A stretch of DNA of 23,205 nucleotides, from positions 1 through 23,205 of the forward strand of contig JAYVJL010000041.1 in the NCBI GenBank assembly GCA_043769295.1, in the 5' to 3' direction. Origin of the DNA: Aalborgiella sp043769295. GTDB taxonomy: Bacteria; Pseudomonadota; Gammaproteobacteria; Burkholderiales; Burkholderiaceae_C. Shown here one piece after another: positions 7,363 to 14,788 of this stretch (the first letter of the stretch is position 1; each line of letters opens with the position of its first letter). The notes beneath the pieces were generated by a model that was not told the origin of the DNA, did not search any database, and saw nothing but the letters and a program-made list of their open reading frames with translations. Made by a program: the position numbers and the translations under genes.

Positions 7363-9894
7363 ATGCATCACATCATTCAGTCAATAATTTCCCAGATCGC
7401 CCAAGAGATCAAAGTCAAGCCCGAACAGGTGAAAACCGCCGTTGAGCTGCTGGACGGCGGTGCGACCGTCCCCTTCATCGCCCGCTACCGCAAAGAAGCC
7501 ACGGGTGGGCTGGACGATATTCAACTGCGCGAGCTGGAGTTTCGCCTCAGCTACTTGCGTGAACTGGCCGACCGGCGCGTTGCCGTTCTCAAAGCCATTG
7601 ACGAGCAGGGCAAATTAACCGATGCACTGCGCCTGTCAATCGCTGATTGCGCCACCAAGCAAGAGCTGGAAGATTTGTATCTGCCCTTCAAACTCAAACG
7701 CCGCACCAAAGGGCAAATGGCGCGCGAAGCAGGGCTGGAGCCGTTGGCCGACAAGCTGTTTGCTGATCCGACACTGAACCCTGCTAGGGAGGCTGAAGCC
7801 TTTGTGATTCCCTTCAAACCGCATGTGGAAGGTGAAGACAAGCAGCCTGATTTCTCCACCATAACCGCTGTGTTGGACGGCGTGCGCGACCTGCTGAGCG
7901 AGCGCTGGGCCGAGGACGCCGCACTGGTTCAAAGTCTACGTGAATGGTTGTGGGACCAGGGCTTGCTGCAAAGCAAATTGATGGATGGCAAAGACCAAAA
8001 CAATGCCGACGTGGCCAAGTTCCGCGATTATTTTGAGTACGACGAACCGATTGGCCGCGTGCCCTCGCACCGCGCCTTGGCCGTGTTTCGCGGGCGTGGG
8101 TTGGAGATTTTGGATGCGAAGCTGGTACTTCCTGCCCCGCCAGAGCATTTCAAAGCCCCCTCAACTGCGACATCCAGCACGCCGCCGGGCAGCCCCAAGG
8201 CGGGCGACGCCCCCTCGGGGGGCAGCGTAGTACGCGCAGCGACAAGCGTGGGGGCACCAGTCTCCCTTGCCGAAGCCCGCATTGCCCTGCATCTCGGCTG
8301 GAGTCACCTCGGCAGAGCCTCTGACGACCTGCTGCGCAAATGCGTCGCCTGGACCTGGCGCGTCAAGCTCAGCCTGTCCACCGAGCGCGATTTGTTCGCC
8401 CGCCTGCGTGAAGACGCCGAAAAAGTCGCCATCAAGGTGTTTGCCGACAATCTGCGCGATTTGCTCCTCGCCGCACCCGCCGGCCCGCGCGTGGTGATGG
8501 GGCTGGACCCCGGCATCCGCACCGGCGTGAAAGTGGCGGTGGTGGATGCGACCGGCAAACTGGTCGAAACCGCCACCATCTACCCGCACGAGCCGCGCAA
8601 AGACTGGGACGGCTCGCTGCATGTTTTGAACAAACTATGCGACAAACACGGCGTCAACCTCATCGCCATCGGCAACGGCACCGCCAGCCGTGAAACGGAC
8701 AAGCTGGCGGCGGATTTGATCAAATTGGTCAATAAAAACGCAAAAAATGAGTCAAATTTGGCTCCAGCCGGCGTATCTATTACCTCAGTCGCTATAGAAA
8801 AAGTAGTAGTCAGCGAAGCCGGCGCGTCGGTCTACAGCGCCAGCGAGTTTGCCAGCCTGGAGATGCCCGACGTCGACGTCAGCCTGCGCGGCGCGGCCAG
8901 CATTGCGCGGCGCTTGCAGGACCCGCTGGCCGAGCTGGTCAAAATCGACCCCAAAGCGATTGGCGTGGGGCAGTACCAGCATGACCTGAACCAGTCCGAG
9001 CTGGCGCGTAGCCTGGGTTCGGTGGTGGAAGATTGCGTGAATTCGGTCGGTGTGGATCTGAACACTGCTAGCGTCCCGCTGTTGAGCCGCGTCTCCGGCC
9101 TGTCCGCCAGCGTTGCTAAATCGGTCGTGCGCTGGCGCGAGGCGAATGGCGCGTTCAAGAACCGCCGCCAGCTCAGCGAAGTGACCGGTCTCGGCCCCAA
9201 AGCCTTCGAGCAATGCGCGGGCTTTTTGCGCATTCGCGGTGGCGACAACCCGCTGGACATGACCGGCGTCCACCCCGAAACCTACCCCGTGGTGGAGCAA
9301 ATCATTGTCAAGACCGGAAAGCAGGTGAGTGAATTGATGGGGCGCGCCGACATGCTCAAAACGCTGCGCCCCGAGCTGTTTGCCAACGACAAGTTCGGCG
9401 TCATCACTGTAAAAGACATTTTGAGCGAGCTGGAAAAACCCGGCCGCGACCCGCGCCCCGACTTCAAAGTAGCGCGCTTCAACGACGGCGTGGAAGACAT
9501 CAAAGACCTGCGCGAGGGCATGATTCTGGAAGGCACCGTCAGCAACGTCGCCGCCTTTGGCGCGTTCATCGACCTGGGCGTGCACCAGGACGGCCTGGTC
9601 CACGTCAGCCAGCTGAGCCACAAATTCACCACCGACGCCCGCGAAGTCGTCAAAACCGGCGATATTGTCAAAGTGCAGGTGGTGGAGGTGGACGTTGCCC
9701 GCAAACGCATCGCCTTGACCATGAAACTGGGTGAAAAACCGGCACAGCGCAGCGAACAGGGCAATAATAGGTTCGAGGGTGCAGGAAGAGGACAGCAACA
9801 GCGCGGTAATTCAAATCAGGGTCATCAACCCGTTGCACAAGCCCCTTCTGCAATGGCCTCGGCGTTTTCAAAGCTGCAAGCGCTACGTAAATAA
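7363..9894 (+). CDS. tex: Tex family RNA-binding transcription accessory protein
   Basis: 843 residues, against roughly 770-790 for the usual Tex/YhgF. Order: Tex N-terminal helical region (PFIARYRKEATGGLDDIQLR at about 37-56), the YqgF/RNase H-like domain (VVMGLDPGIRTGVKVAVVDA at about 379), the helix-hairpin-helix region (SVGVDLNTASVPLLSRVSGL and VTGLGPKAFEQCAGFLRI), and a C-terminal S1 domain (ILEGTVSNVAAFGAFIDLGV, DGLVHVSQLSHKF) followed by a Gln/Gly-rich tail. Tex binds RNA and the transcription machinery. The extra length lies in two in-frame insertions, at about residues 263-300 (GC-rich repeat) and 457-480 (copy R3 of the dispersed repeat). They interrupt the sequence before and inside the YqgF region, and the core motifs on either side are intact. 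Confidence 0.95.
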   Translation: MHHIIQSIISQIAQEIKVKPEQVKTAVELLDGGATVPFIARYRKEATGGLDDIQLRELEFRLSYLRELADRRVAVLKAIDEQGKLTDALRLSIADCATKQELEDLYLPFKLKRRTKGQMAREAGLEPLADKLFADPTLNPAREAEAFVIPFKPHVEGEDKQPDFSTITAVLDGVRDLLSERWAEDAALVQSLREWLWDQGLLQSKLMDGKDQNNADVAKFRDYFEYDEPIGRVPSHRALAVFRGRGLEILDAKLVLPAPPEHFKAPSTATSSTPPGSPKAGDAPSGGSVVRAATSVGAPVSLAEARIALHLGWSHLGRASDDLLRKCVAWTWRVKLSLSTERDLFARLREDAEKVAIKVFADNLRDLLLAAPAGPRVVMGLDPGIRTGVKVAVVDATGKLVETATIYPHEPRKDWDGSLHVLNKLCDKHGVNLIAIGNGTASRETDKLAADLIKLVNKNAKNESNLAPAGVSITSVAIEKVVVSEAGASVYSASEFASLEMPDVDVSLRGAASIARRLQDPLAELVKIDPKAIGVGQYQHDLNQSELARSLGSVVEDCVNSVGVDLNTASVPLLSRVSGLSASVAKSVVRWREANGAFKNRRQLSEVTGLGPKAFEQCAGFLRIRGGDNPLDMTGVHPETYPVVEQIIVKTGKQVSELMGRADMLKTLRPELFANDKFGVITVKDILSELEKPGRDPRPDFKVARFNDGVEDIKDLREGMILEGTVSNVAAFGAFIDLGVHQDGLVHVSQLSHKFTTDAREVVKTGDIVKVQVVEVDVARKRIALTMKLGEKPAQRSEQGNNRFEGAGRGQQQRGNSNQGHQPVAQAPSAMASAFSKLQALRK
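8190..8262 (+). repeat. GC-rich palindromic repeat inside tex
   Basis: A perfect hairpin GCCCCC-TCG-GGGGGC with further GCCCC / GGGGGC arms outside it. The reading frame crosses it as PGSPKAGDAPSGGSVVRAA and continues into conserved Tex sequence (ARIALHLGW). Similar CCCCCTCGGGGGG palindromes are, from memory, common intergenic elements in Comamonadaceae. The residues it encodes have no counterpart in ordinary Tex. Confidence 0.65.
8754..8810 (-). repeat. Dispersed repeat copy R3, inside tex
   Basis: Inverse orientation to R1 and R2. It keeps the hairpin plan of the family: AAATTTGGC (8754-8762), a 7-nt loop, GGCGTATCT (8770-8778), then a match to the outer flank (CAGTCGCTATAGAAAAAGTA). It is translated as about LAPAGVSITSVAIEKV, directly before the conserved Tex block VVVSEAGASVYSASE. 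Confidence 0.75.
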
Positions 9895-9924
9895 TAGCGT
9901 CAGCTTTTAAAAAGGAACAATGTC

Positions 9925-10152
9925 ATGGCAAAAACCGGCGAATGGGCCACCAAAGTGCTCGCAGTCATCAAAAGCGGCAACACAGATGCGGCGATAGCGC
10001 AAATCAAAGTTGCGCCCACCGTGAAAGACCTCAACCAACTCAAAGCCGCCATGATTGTGGGCGCTTTGATGGCGAAACACAAAAATGTGGAGGCTGCGGT
10101 GAATGAGAATTTGGCGCTGCTGTCAGCGCCTAGACTGCATCGGTCGCCTTGA
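9925..10152 (+). CDS. Small cytoplasmic protein downstream of tex, unknown function
   Basis: 75 residues (MAKTGEWATKVLAVIKSGNT...). It has no signal peptide or membrane segment, looks mostly helical and is rich in Ala, Lys and Val. An AAAGGAA ribosome site precedes ATG 9925, and it starts only 30 bp after tex, so co-transcription is likely. I do not recognise the family. The last residues (SAPRLHRSP) look unlike the rest, and the stop is followed within about 15 bp by a degenerate repeat copy, so the original C-terminus may have been altered. Confidence 0.65.
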   Translation: MAKTGEWATKVLAVIKSGNTDAAIAQIKVAPTVKDLNQLKAAMIVGALMAKHKNVEAAVNENLALLSAPRLHRSP

Positions 10153-10154
10153 GG

Positions 10155-10217
10155 GGTGTTTTAAGGTGTAGTCGGCGTATTTGTTGCGTGAGATGCTACA
10201 TTAATTATAGCAAAAAT
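10155..10217 (-). repeat. Dispersed repeat copy R4 (degenerate)
   Basis: Read on the minus strand it has TAGCATCTCACGCAACAAAT followed by ACGCCGAC, matching the family in order and spacing. It follows the stop codon of the 75-aa gene, in the same orientation relative to that gene as the copies behind the toxin genes. Confidence 0.55.
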
Positions 10218-10286
10218 AACATGTCAGTTAGATGGAAATATTCTTGATACCAATGCATCAATTTACTGCAATTGAATTGACTTGCC

Positions 10287-10547
10287 TTATTTGAATACTT
10301 TTTTTACTGTGCAAGAAGTTCTTGAATTAAAAATAATCTTGTTGTCATAGCTATATTGCTCATATTTCAAGATGGCTTCATCTCCATAAGTGTATTCGTA
10401 ACAATAATGAGTTTGGATAAAGATGCCGCTATCAGCTTTGTAAAGATCTTGATCAATGCGTTTTACGTTGACTTTGTAGAATTCAGCATACGCAGCTAAC
10501 GGAATAACGCTAGCGATAACAATTGCAAATATGGTTTTAGACTTCAT
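10287..10547 (-). CDS. Small secreted protein, unknown function
   Basis: 86 residues with a clear Sec signal (MKSKTIFAIVIASVIPLAAYA, cut before EFYKV) and a mature part of about 65 residues rich in Tyr and Lys, with two cysteines (HYCYEY, TSCTVKK) that may form a disulfide. AAGGAATTCACT precedes ATG 10547. The gene and its flanks are markedly AT-rich compared with tex, suggesting different origin. No named family recognised. It faces tex and its follower tail to tail. Confidence 0.65.
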   Translation of the reverse strand: MKSKTIFAIVIASVIPLAAYAEFYKVNVKRIDQDLYKADSGIFIQTHYCYEYTYGDEAILKYEQYSYDNKIIFNSRTSCTVKKVFK

Positions 10548-10645
10548 AGTGAATTCCTTGTTAAGTTTTTATTAAATTAAACCACGTAACAAGCAAATCA
10601 TCTGAGATCGCAAGTTAATTTTCTATAACTTGAAAATTGGTGTAA

Positions 10646-10712
10646 TTTACTATAATTTTGGTAGCTGCTTGAGCAATAAATATGTTGGCCACGGTCACAT
10701 TTAGCGCTATAT
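10646..10712 (+). repeat. Dispersed repeat copy R5 (degenerate), behind mazF
   Basis: Contains TTTACTATAATTTTGGTAGC, then TGCTTGAGCAATAAATA, matching the left half of the family; the GCCGG centre is altered to TGTTGGCC. It ends at the mazF stop codon. The segment just before the stop (ATATTCACTCAAATAT) recurs behind the second mazF copy. Confidence 0.6.
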
Positions 10713-11039
10713 TCACTCAAATATAGGCGAGACAGCCTCCACAACCGCCTCAATCACCGCAGCCGGCGCGCTTTCAACCTTGCGCGCTTTTCTGGCCAAA
10801 ATATCCAGCGTTCGCACTTGGTCGCAGCGCACGATGCCTTGGGTTTTGGTGCCTACCAGTTCAACGGCAAAGCCGCGAATCCGCGCAAAGTTGCCGCCGT
10901 TGGTGATGGGTGCGACCACGGGGGTTTGCGTTAATTTGTTGAATGCTGTGGCTGAGACGATCATCACGGGGCGGTGGCCGCCTTGCTCATGGCCTGCAAT
11001 GGGGTCGAGTGAGACCATGTAGATATCGCCGCGCTTCAT
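10713..11039 (-). CDS. MazF/PemK-family endoribonuclease toxin
   Basis: 108 residues beginning MKRGDIYMVSLDPIAGHEQG, the hallmark MazF start (GDIxxVxLDPxxGxEQxGxRPxxV), with the fold-defining blocks GGHRPVMIVS, PVVAPITNGG and GIVRCDQVRTLD. The family cleaves mRNA at short sequence motifs and is neutralised by the MazE partner. The start ATG overlaps the antitoxin stop by 4 nt (ATGA), the usual coupled arrangement. All conserved blocks are present, so it is probably active. A near-identical but truncated copy lies 1.7 kb away at 12438. Confidence 0.9.
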   Translation of the reverse strand: MKRGDIYMVSLDPIAGHEQGGHRPVMIVSATAFNKLTQTPVVAPITNGGNFARIRGFAVELVGTKTQGIVRCDQVRTLDILARKARKVESAPAAVIEAVVEAVSPIFE

Positions 11040-11296
11040 AGAAGCTCGTTACCCACAGGGCGCAGCGCGTCCCACTCGGCATCTGGTGTGGGCATAGGCG
11101 CTTTGGCGTCGCATTGGGCTAACAAGTCGCTCAACGTGGGTTTTTTACGCTGCAAAGGTTTGATGACGATGGCGTTGCTGCTGTCCAGCTCCAGGCTCAC
11201 GTTTTCGCCAATGTGCAGATTCAACATGTTGATAATGGAGGGCGGAATGGCAATCATGGCGGAGCCGCCAACTTTGCGTAGTGAGGTTGCGTACAT
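11036..11296 (-). CDS. MazE/AbrB-family antitoxin
   Basis: 86 residues. The N-terminal half is a swapped-hairpin DNA-binding domain (LRKVGGSAMIAIPPSIINML followed by NLHIGENVSLELD). The C-terminal half (from about residue 50) is flexible and acidic (AKAPMPTPDAEWDALRP) and would wrap the toxin. AAAGGAG lies just before ATG 11296. It precedes and overlaps mazF and would repress its own promoter at the palindrome described next to it. Confidence 0.9.
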   Translation of the reverse strand: MYATSLRKVGGSAMIAIPPSIINMLNLHIGENVSLELDSSNAIVIKPLQRKKPTLSDLLAQCDAKAPMPTPDAEWDALRPVGNELL

Positions 11297-11310
11297 TTGA
11301 AACTCCTTTT

Positions 11311-11349
11311 GTTATATTTAAGTATAACATTTAAGTGCCGTATTTACAA
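11311..11349 (-). promoter_or_regulatory. Promoter and palindromic operator of the mazEF-like pair
   Basis: Minus strand: TTGTAA (11349-11344), 17 bp, TATACT (11326-11321), a good sigma-70 promoter. The near-perfect palindrome GTTATACTTAAATATAAC (11328-11311) overlaps the -10 and ends shortly before the ribosome site. This is the expected position for autorepression by the MazE-MazF complex. Confidence 0.65.
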
Positions 11350-11401
11350 CAAGGAACCCGCATATGCCGCCCGCAGCCAACGCCGAGCTTGCATTGGCTA
11401 C

Positions 11402-11421
11402 CTTAAGCGTCAGGGCTTAAG
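11402..11421. terminator. Inverted repeat at the end of the hydrolase gene, possible terminator
   Basis: CTTAAGC and GCTTAAG (7 bp, 6-nt loop) with TATTTTT on the plus-strand side; the hydrolase stop lies within it. As an intrinsic terminator it fits plus-strand transcription better, yet no solid plus-strand gene precedes it, only an 18-codon frame (11363-11419) with an AAGGAA site. It is therefore only a weak candidate. Confidence 0.35.
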
Positions 11422-12214
11422 TATTTTTGAGAAAGCTGGCCACGGCGTTGTTGATAGCTTCAGGATGTGTGATGGGAGCCATATGCCCTAGTCCCTCAAA
11501 TGTTACGGTTCTGACATTCGGCAGAATGGGTGCGAGCCGTCTCGCAACAGCATGGGCTGACTCGGGCGACTTCTCGCCCAACATGTACAGAATCGGCATC
11601 TTCAGTGCCTGAAACGCTGCCAGCGGTGTGGGCTCAGTGAACAGGGCATGGCTCCAACGTCTGACGTTTGTGACCGACTGGACAATACTTGGCTTGCGCT
11701 CCGCTGGCGTTTGTTGCCAACTTCCGCTGCCCATCCAAAAATCGATGAAATGCTGCGCCGCCTCGTCTTTTTCGCCTTGATCGAGGGCGATACTTGCGGC
11801 AGCTACGGCATGCCGTATGCCGTCAACACCGTTGGGAGACGGCGTCTGCGATTCCTCCAGCGAAAACAGGGTTGGCTCGTAGACGGCAATGGCACGAACA
11901 CGACTCGGATTTTGAAGGGCAGCAAGCAGGGCAACTGCCGCCCCATAGGAGTGGCCGATCAATATGAGTGGGGAGCCTGCCGCGGCGAGCACCGGTTCTA
12001 TCAGCGCTACCTCATCACTCAGGGTGATGAATCGATCAGAAGGCCATTCAGGGCTTTTGCCTGAGCCGTAGGAATCCGGAGCCAGTACGCGATAGCTCGG
12101 GGAAAGCAAGTCCATGAGTCCTCGCCACTGTGAAGAATTGCTGGCATTTGAGTGAAAGCAGACGACTCCGGGGCCCGAACCGGCTTCGCGAACATAGGGC
12201 TGAGCGCTTGGCAT
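11417..12214 (-). CDS. Alpha/beta-fold hydrolase
   Basis: About 265 residues from ATG 12214 (MPSAQPYVREAGSGPGVVCF). The oxyanion region is VVCFHSNASNSSQW, the nucleophile elbow is GHSYGAA (Ser), the C-terminal catalytic His is in GLGHMAP, and the acid is probably in the strand-loop LYMLGEKSPES. The substrate is unknown; the family covers esterases, lipases and C-C hydrolases. The frame is open to a TTG at 12280, but the only strong ribosome site (GGGAG) serves ATG 12300, which is out of frame. That frame ends at TGA 12216-12214, overlapping ATG 12214 by one base. Either a short leader ORF re-initiates into the hydrolase or a one-base deletion has shifted the original N-terminus. Confidence 0.8.
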   Translation of the reverse strand: MPSAQPYVREAGSGPGVVCFHSNASNSSQWRGLMDLLSPSYRVLAPDSYGSGKSPEWPSDRFITLSDEVALIEPVLAAAGSPLILIGHSYGAAVALLAALQNPSRVRAIAVYEPTLFSLEESQTPSPNGVDGIRHAVAAASIALDQGEKDEAAQHFIDFWMGSGSWQQTPAERKPSIVQSVTNVRRWSHALFTEPTPLAAFQALKMPILYMLGEKSPESAHAVARRLAPILPNVRTVTFEGLGHMAPITHPEAINNAVASFLKNT

Positions 12215-12341
12215 CACGAATTCCAGTGAAAGGTGAGTTTGAGGCTTAAATACCGCAAAATCTGCGGAATAATCTGACAACAGGGCATTAAGTTAGTCAT
12301 CTGAATCTCCCAAAATGGACTTACAGTTTGTACTTTGTTCG

Positions 12342-12347
12342 ATTATA
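12342..12347 (-). promoter_or_regulatory. Candidate -10 element of the hydrolase gene
   Basis: A perfect TATAAT on the minus strand about 40 bp upstream of the ribosome site serving ATG 12300. The -35 is poor (TTAGAA at 16 bp spacing), so this is only half a promoter by sequence. Confidence 0.35.
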
Positions 12348-12362
12348 TTTGATTGATATGAG

Positions 12363-12430
12363 ATTCTAATTTTGCTGCAAATTTAATAGCATATTAGGCA
12401 ATAAATACGCCGGCTATAGCCATATTTATA
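12363..12430 (+). repeat. Dispersed repeat copy R6, behind the second mazF copy
   Basis: Core GGCAATAAATACGCCGG is exact, with flank AATAGCATATTA on the left. The hairpin arms (12403-12411 and 12419-12427) pair with one mismatch around GGCTATA. It ends within 10 bp of the mazF-remnant stop. Confidence 0.85.
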
Positions 12431-12437
12431 TCCATAT

Positions 12438-12655
12438 TCACTCAAATATCGGCGAAACAGCTTCAACTACGGCTTGAATAACCGCAGCCGGTGCACTTTC
12501 AACCTTGCGTGCTTTTCTTGCCAAAATATCTAGCGTTCGAACTTGGTCACAACGCACGATGCCTTGGGTTTGGGTGCCTACCAGCTCAACGGCAAAGCCG
12601 CGAATCCGCGCAAAGTTGCCACCGTTGGTAATGGGTGCAACCACGGGTGTTTGCG
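12438..12655 (-). pseudogene. Truncated second copy of the MazF-family toxin
   Basis: Encodes the last 68 or so residues of the toxin at 10713-11039 with only two substitutions seen over the shared part (Lys to Gln in VGTQTQG, Glu to Gln in VIQAVVEA). The first 40 residues, including the MKRGDIY start, are missing: at about 12655 the sequence jumps directly into antitoxin sequence. The missing piece corresponds to 10931-11149 of the intact locus (about 219 bp). A short frame begins with VAPITNGG, but it lacks the catalytic N-terminal region. Confidence 0.85.
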
Positions 12656-12776
12656 CTGCAAGGGTTTGATGACGATGGCATTGCTGCTGTCCAGCTCAAG
12701 GCTCACGTTTTCGCCTATATGAAGGTTCAGCATGTTGATAATGGAGGGTGAAATGGCAATCACACCGCTGCCGCCC
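12656..12776 (-). pseudogene. Truncated second copy of the MazE-family antitoxin
   Basis: Encodes about residues 10-51 of the antitoxin (VIAISPSIINMLNLHIGENV, then SLELDSSNAIVIKPLQRK), nearly identical to the intact copy. Its N-terminal codons, promoter and palindrome are replaced by unrelated sequence. Its C-terminus is lost at the junction with the mazF remnant, after which the frame runs into the wrong mazF frame. Not expected to make an antitoxin. Confidence 0.85.
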
Positions 12777-12875
12777 GACTCGCTGGAAGCCCGCATCTGC
12801 TGCTACGAATGCACGTTTTGCAATACCTGCCCGAACTGCGGCGGTGGGTTTGTGCAGCGGCCGGCTCGGGTGGCA
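12765..12875 (+). pseudogene. Fragment of a DUF1272-like small zinc-ribbon protein
   Basis: The plus-strand frame gives PPDSLEARICCYECTFC then NTCPNCGGGFVQRPARVA. This matches my recollection of DUF1272 proteins (PDA-RICSFECTFC..CA......CPNCGGELV.RPRR). The normal N-terminus is missing, and about eight residues between the two Cys pairs appear deleted (TFCNTCPNCGG). The open frame starts inside the antisense strand of the mazE remnant (ATG 12732) and runs out into other sequence, so any product would be a chimera. Confidence 0.6.
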
Positions 12876-12994
12876 AATTTGGCGGCACCTTCCAGAAAAC
12901 CGCGCCTGCCAATGCCGCCATGAACGCAGGCGTCAAACAAAATCAGCAGTTCTCGGTCAAAGTCGTGTGCAGTCAATTGGGGTTTCAAGGCCAT
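12875..12994 (-). pseudogene. N-terminal fragment of a dienelactone hydrolase family protein
   Basis: ATG 12994 reads MALKPQLTAHDFDRELLILF then DACVHGGIGRRGFLEGAAKFA. This resembles the N-terminus (LTAxDFDxELLxLxDxYxHGxIxRRxFL) of exported dienelactone-hydrolase family proteins, with a Tat-like RRGFL. After about 40 residues the frame passes into the antisense of the DUF1272 fragment; no hydrolase domain follows. It lies 66 bp upstream of, and divergent from, the phoD start. Confidence 0.65.
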
Positions 12995-13060
12995 AGGTTG
13001 TCTCCAAAAAACGGACGCATAGCAACAAAATAAACATTAATAAATGACTATGCTACGTGC

Positions 13061-14755
13061 ATGGATACATATTCACCCCAAGGGTCACATCACTATTTAC
13101 CCGAGCGCCGGAAATTGCTGCAAACAGCCGCACTGGGTCTGGCCCAAGTGAGCACCTTAGCCAGCAGCTTGTGGTTACCGCGCAGCAGCTGGGCGCAACC
13201 CAAATTTCAAAACAACCCGTTCACCCTGGGCGTGGCCAGCGGTTCGCCCACGCATGACTCGGTCGTGCTGTGGACACGCTTGGTTGACAGTGGTTTCTTT
13301 GGTTCAAGTTTCGGCTCCAAACTGGGCAGTGAGTCCGTCACCGTGCGCTGGGAAATGGCGCTGGACGACCAGTTCGGTCGTGTCGTGCAAACCGGCCAAA
13401 GTCAGGCCGTCGCCGCACTGGCGCACTCGGTCCATGTCGAAGTGCCCAATTTACAGCCCGACCGTTGGTACTTTTACCGCTTCATGGCGGGTGACGTGAT
13501 CAGCCCCGTGGGTAAAACCCGCACCTTCCCCGCACCGGGCACGCCAGCCGCCAAACTGCGCTTGGCCTACGCCTCGTGTCAGCGCTGGGAATACGGCTAT
13601 TTCAACGCCTACAAGCACATGCTGGCTGAAAATCTGGACGCTGTGATGTTTTTGGGCGACTACATCTACGAGTACCCAGGCGCTACCAATGGCATCCGCA
13701 TACCCAACATGACATCCAGCCTCGGTTTCACGCTGACGCTGGATGACTACCGCGCCCGCTATGCCACCTACAAGGGTGACGCCGACCTGCAAGCCATGCA
13801 TGCCGCCTGCCCTTGGTTGATCACCTGGGACGACCACGAGGTGCAAAACGACTACGCCGGTTTGAGCGCGGGCGACAGCGGCGCGGCTGATGTTTTCTCC
13901 AAATCCAAAGACTTTGCCAAACGCCGTGCCGCGGCCTACCAGGCGTTTTATGAGCACATGCCGATTCGGGCGTCCAGCCTGATGAAAAGCTTCACCGGCA
14001 TGGTGAACCACGCCTCCAACGCTGAAATGCGGATCTACAACCGCGTCGATTTTGGCAATTTGGCCACGTTTTACATGCTGGACGCCCGCCAGTACAAAGA
14101 CCCGCTGGTCTGCACAAAAGACGACAAAGCGGGTTCAAGCTGGGTCAACCCGGAAAAATGTGACGTGTGGAACGACCCCAAACGCACCATGCTGGGCGCG
14201 CCGCAAGAGCAGTGGCTGAGCGCCGAATTCGGCAAAGCGGCCAAATCAAACCAGACTTGGAACGTGGTGGGTCAGCAATCCTTGTTTGGGCAGCGCGACG
14301 GCCAACCCGGCCCTGACCAAAGTTTGTGGAACGACGGCTGGGACGGTTACACCGGCGCCCGCACCCGTATGACCGACGCGCTGCAAAAGAACGCCGTGCG
14401 CAACACCGTGTTTTTGGGAGGGGATGTGCATGAAAACTGGGTCGGCCACATCAAGGCCGACTACAGCCAGACGGCTGCAGCGCAAAACGCGCCAAGTTTG
14501 GGGGTCGAATTTTGCGGTACCAGCCTCACATCGCGCAGCAGCGGCGTGGCCAAGGTGCCCGAGCGTTTGGCCGAGAACCCGCATTTTGTGTTTGCCGACG
14601 CCAAAATGCGCGGCTATGGCGTGGTGGAGTTCACCCCCAAGCAACTCATCACCACACTGCGGGTATCAGACGACGTGACCCGCAAAGACAGCGGTATCGC
14701 CACCTTGGCGCAGTTTGCCGTGGCGGCAGGGCGCGCGGTGGTGGAGAAGATTTAA
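13061..14755 (+). CDS. phoD: PhoD-type alkaline phosphatase/phosphodiesterase, Tat-exported
   Basis: 564 residues. The N-terminus carries a twin-arginine signal (ERRKLLQTAALG, with a hydrophobic stretch and a cut after SSWAQ), so the enzyme folds in the cytoplasm and is exported to the periplasm or outside. An N-terminal domain (FTLGVASGSPTHDSVVLWTR) precedes the metallophosphatase core with metal-binding blocks FLGDYIYEYPG, TWDDHEVQNDY and FLGGDVHENWVG. PhoD enzymes hydrolyse phosphate mono- and diesters and commonly serve phosphate scavenging. I saw no clear Pho box upstream. ATG 13061 has no strong ribosome site, but the signal peptide supports it. It converges with a PhnD-like binding protein. 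Confidence 0.92.
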   Translation: MDTYSPQGSHHYLPERRKLLQTAALGLAQVSTLASSLWLPRSSWAQPKFQNNPFTLGVASGSPTHDSVVLWTRLVDSGFFGSSFGSKLGSESVTVRWEMALDDQFGRVVQTGQSQAVAALAHSVHVEVPNLQPDRWYFYRFMAGDVISPVGKTRTFPAPGTPAAKLRLAYASCQRWEYGYFNAYKHMLAENLDAVMFLGDYIYEYPGATNGIRIPNMTSSLGFTLTLDDYRARYATYKGDADLQAMHAACPWLITWDDHEVQNDYAGLSAGDSGAADVFSKSKDFAKRRAAAYQAFYEHMPIRASSLMKSFTGMVNHASNAEMRIYNRVDFGNLATFYMLDARQYKDPLVCTKDDKAGSSWVNPEKCDVWNDPKRTMLGAPQEQWLSAEFGKAAKSNQTWNVVGQQSLFGQRDGQPGPDQSLWNDGWDGYTGARTRMTDALQKNAVRNTVFLGGDVHENWVGHIKADYSQTAAAQNAPSLGVEFCGTSLTSRSSGVAKVPERLAENPHFVFADAKMRGYGVVEFTPKQLITTLRVSDDVTRKDSGIATLAQFAVAAGRAVVEKI

Positions 14756-14788
14756 AGCATCAACCTGCGTTGTTGATCAAATTGTTGA

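Noticed and set aside
8785..9798. 337-codon minus-strand frame
   Set aside because: Antisense shadow of tex in a GC-rich region; the tex frame has clear HhH and S1 domains.
11363..11419. 18-codon plus-strand frame MPPAANAELALATLSVRA with an AAGGAA site
   Set aside because: Too short, no family recognised, ends in an inverted repeat; could be a gene remnant but cannot be supported.
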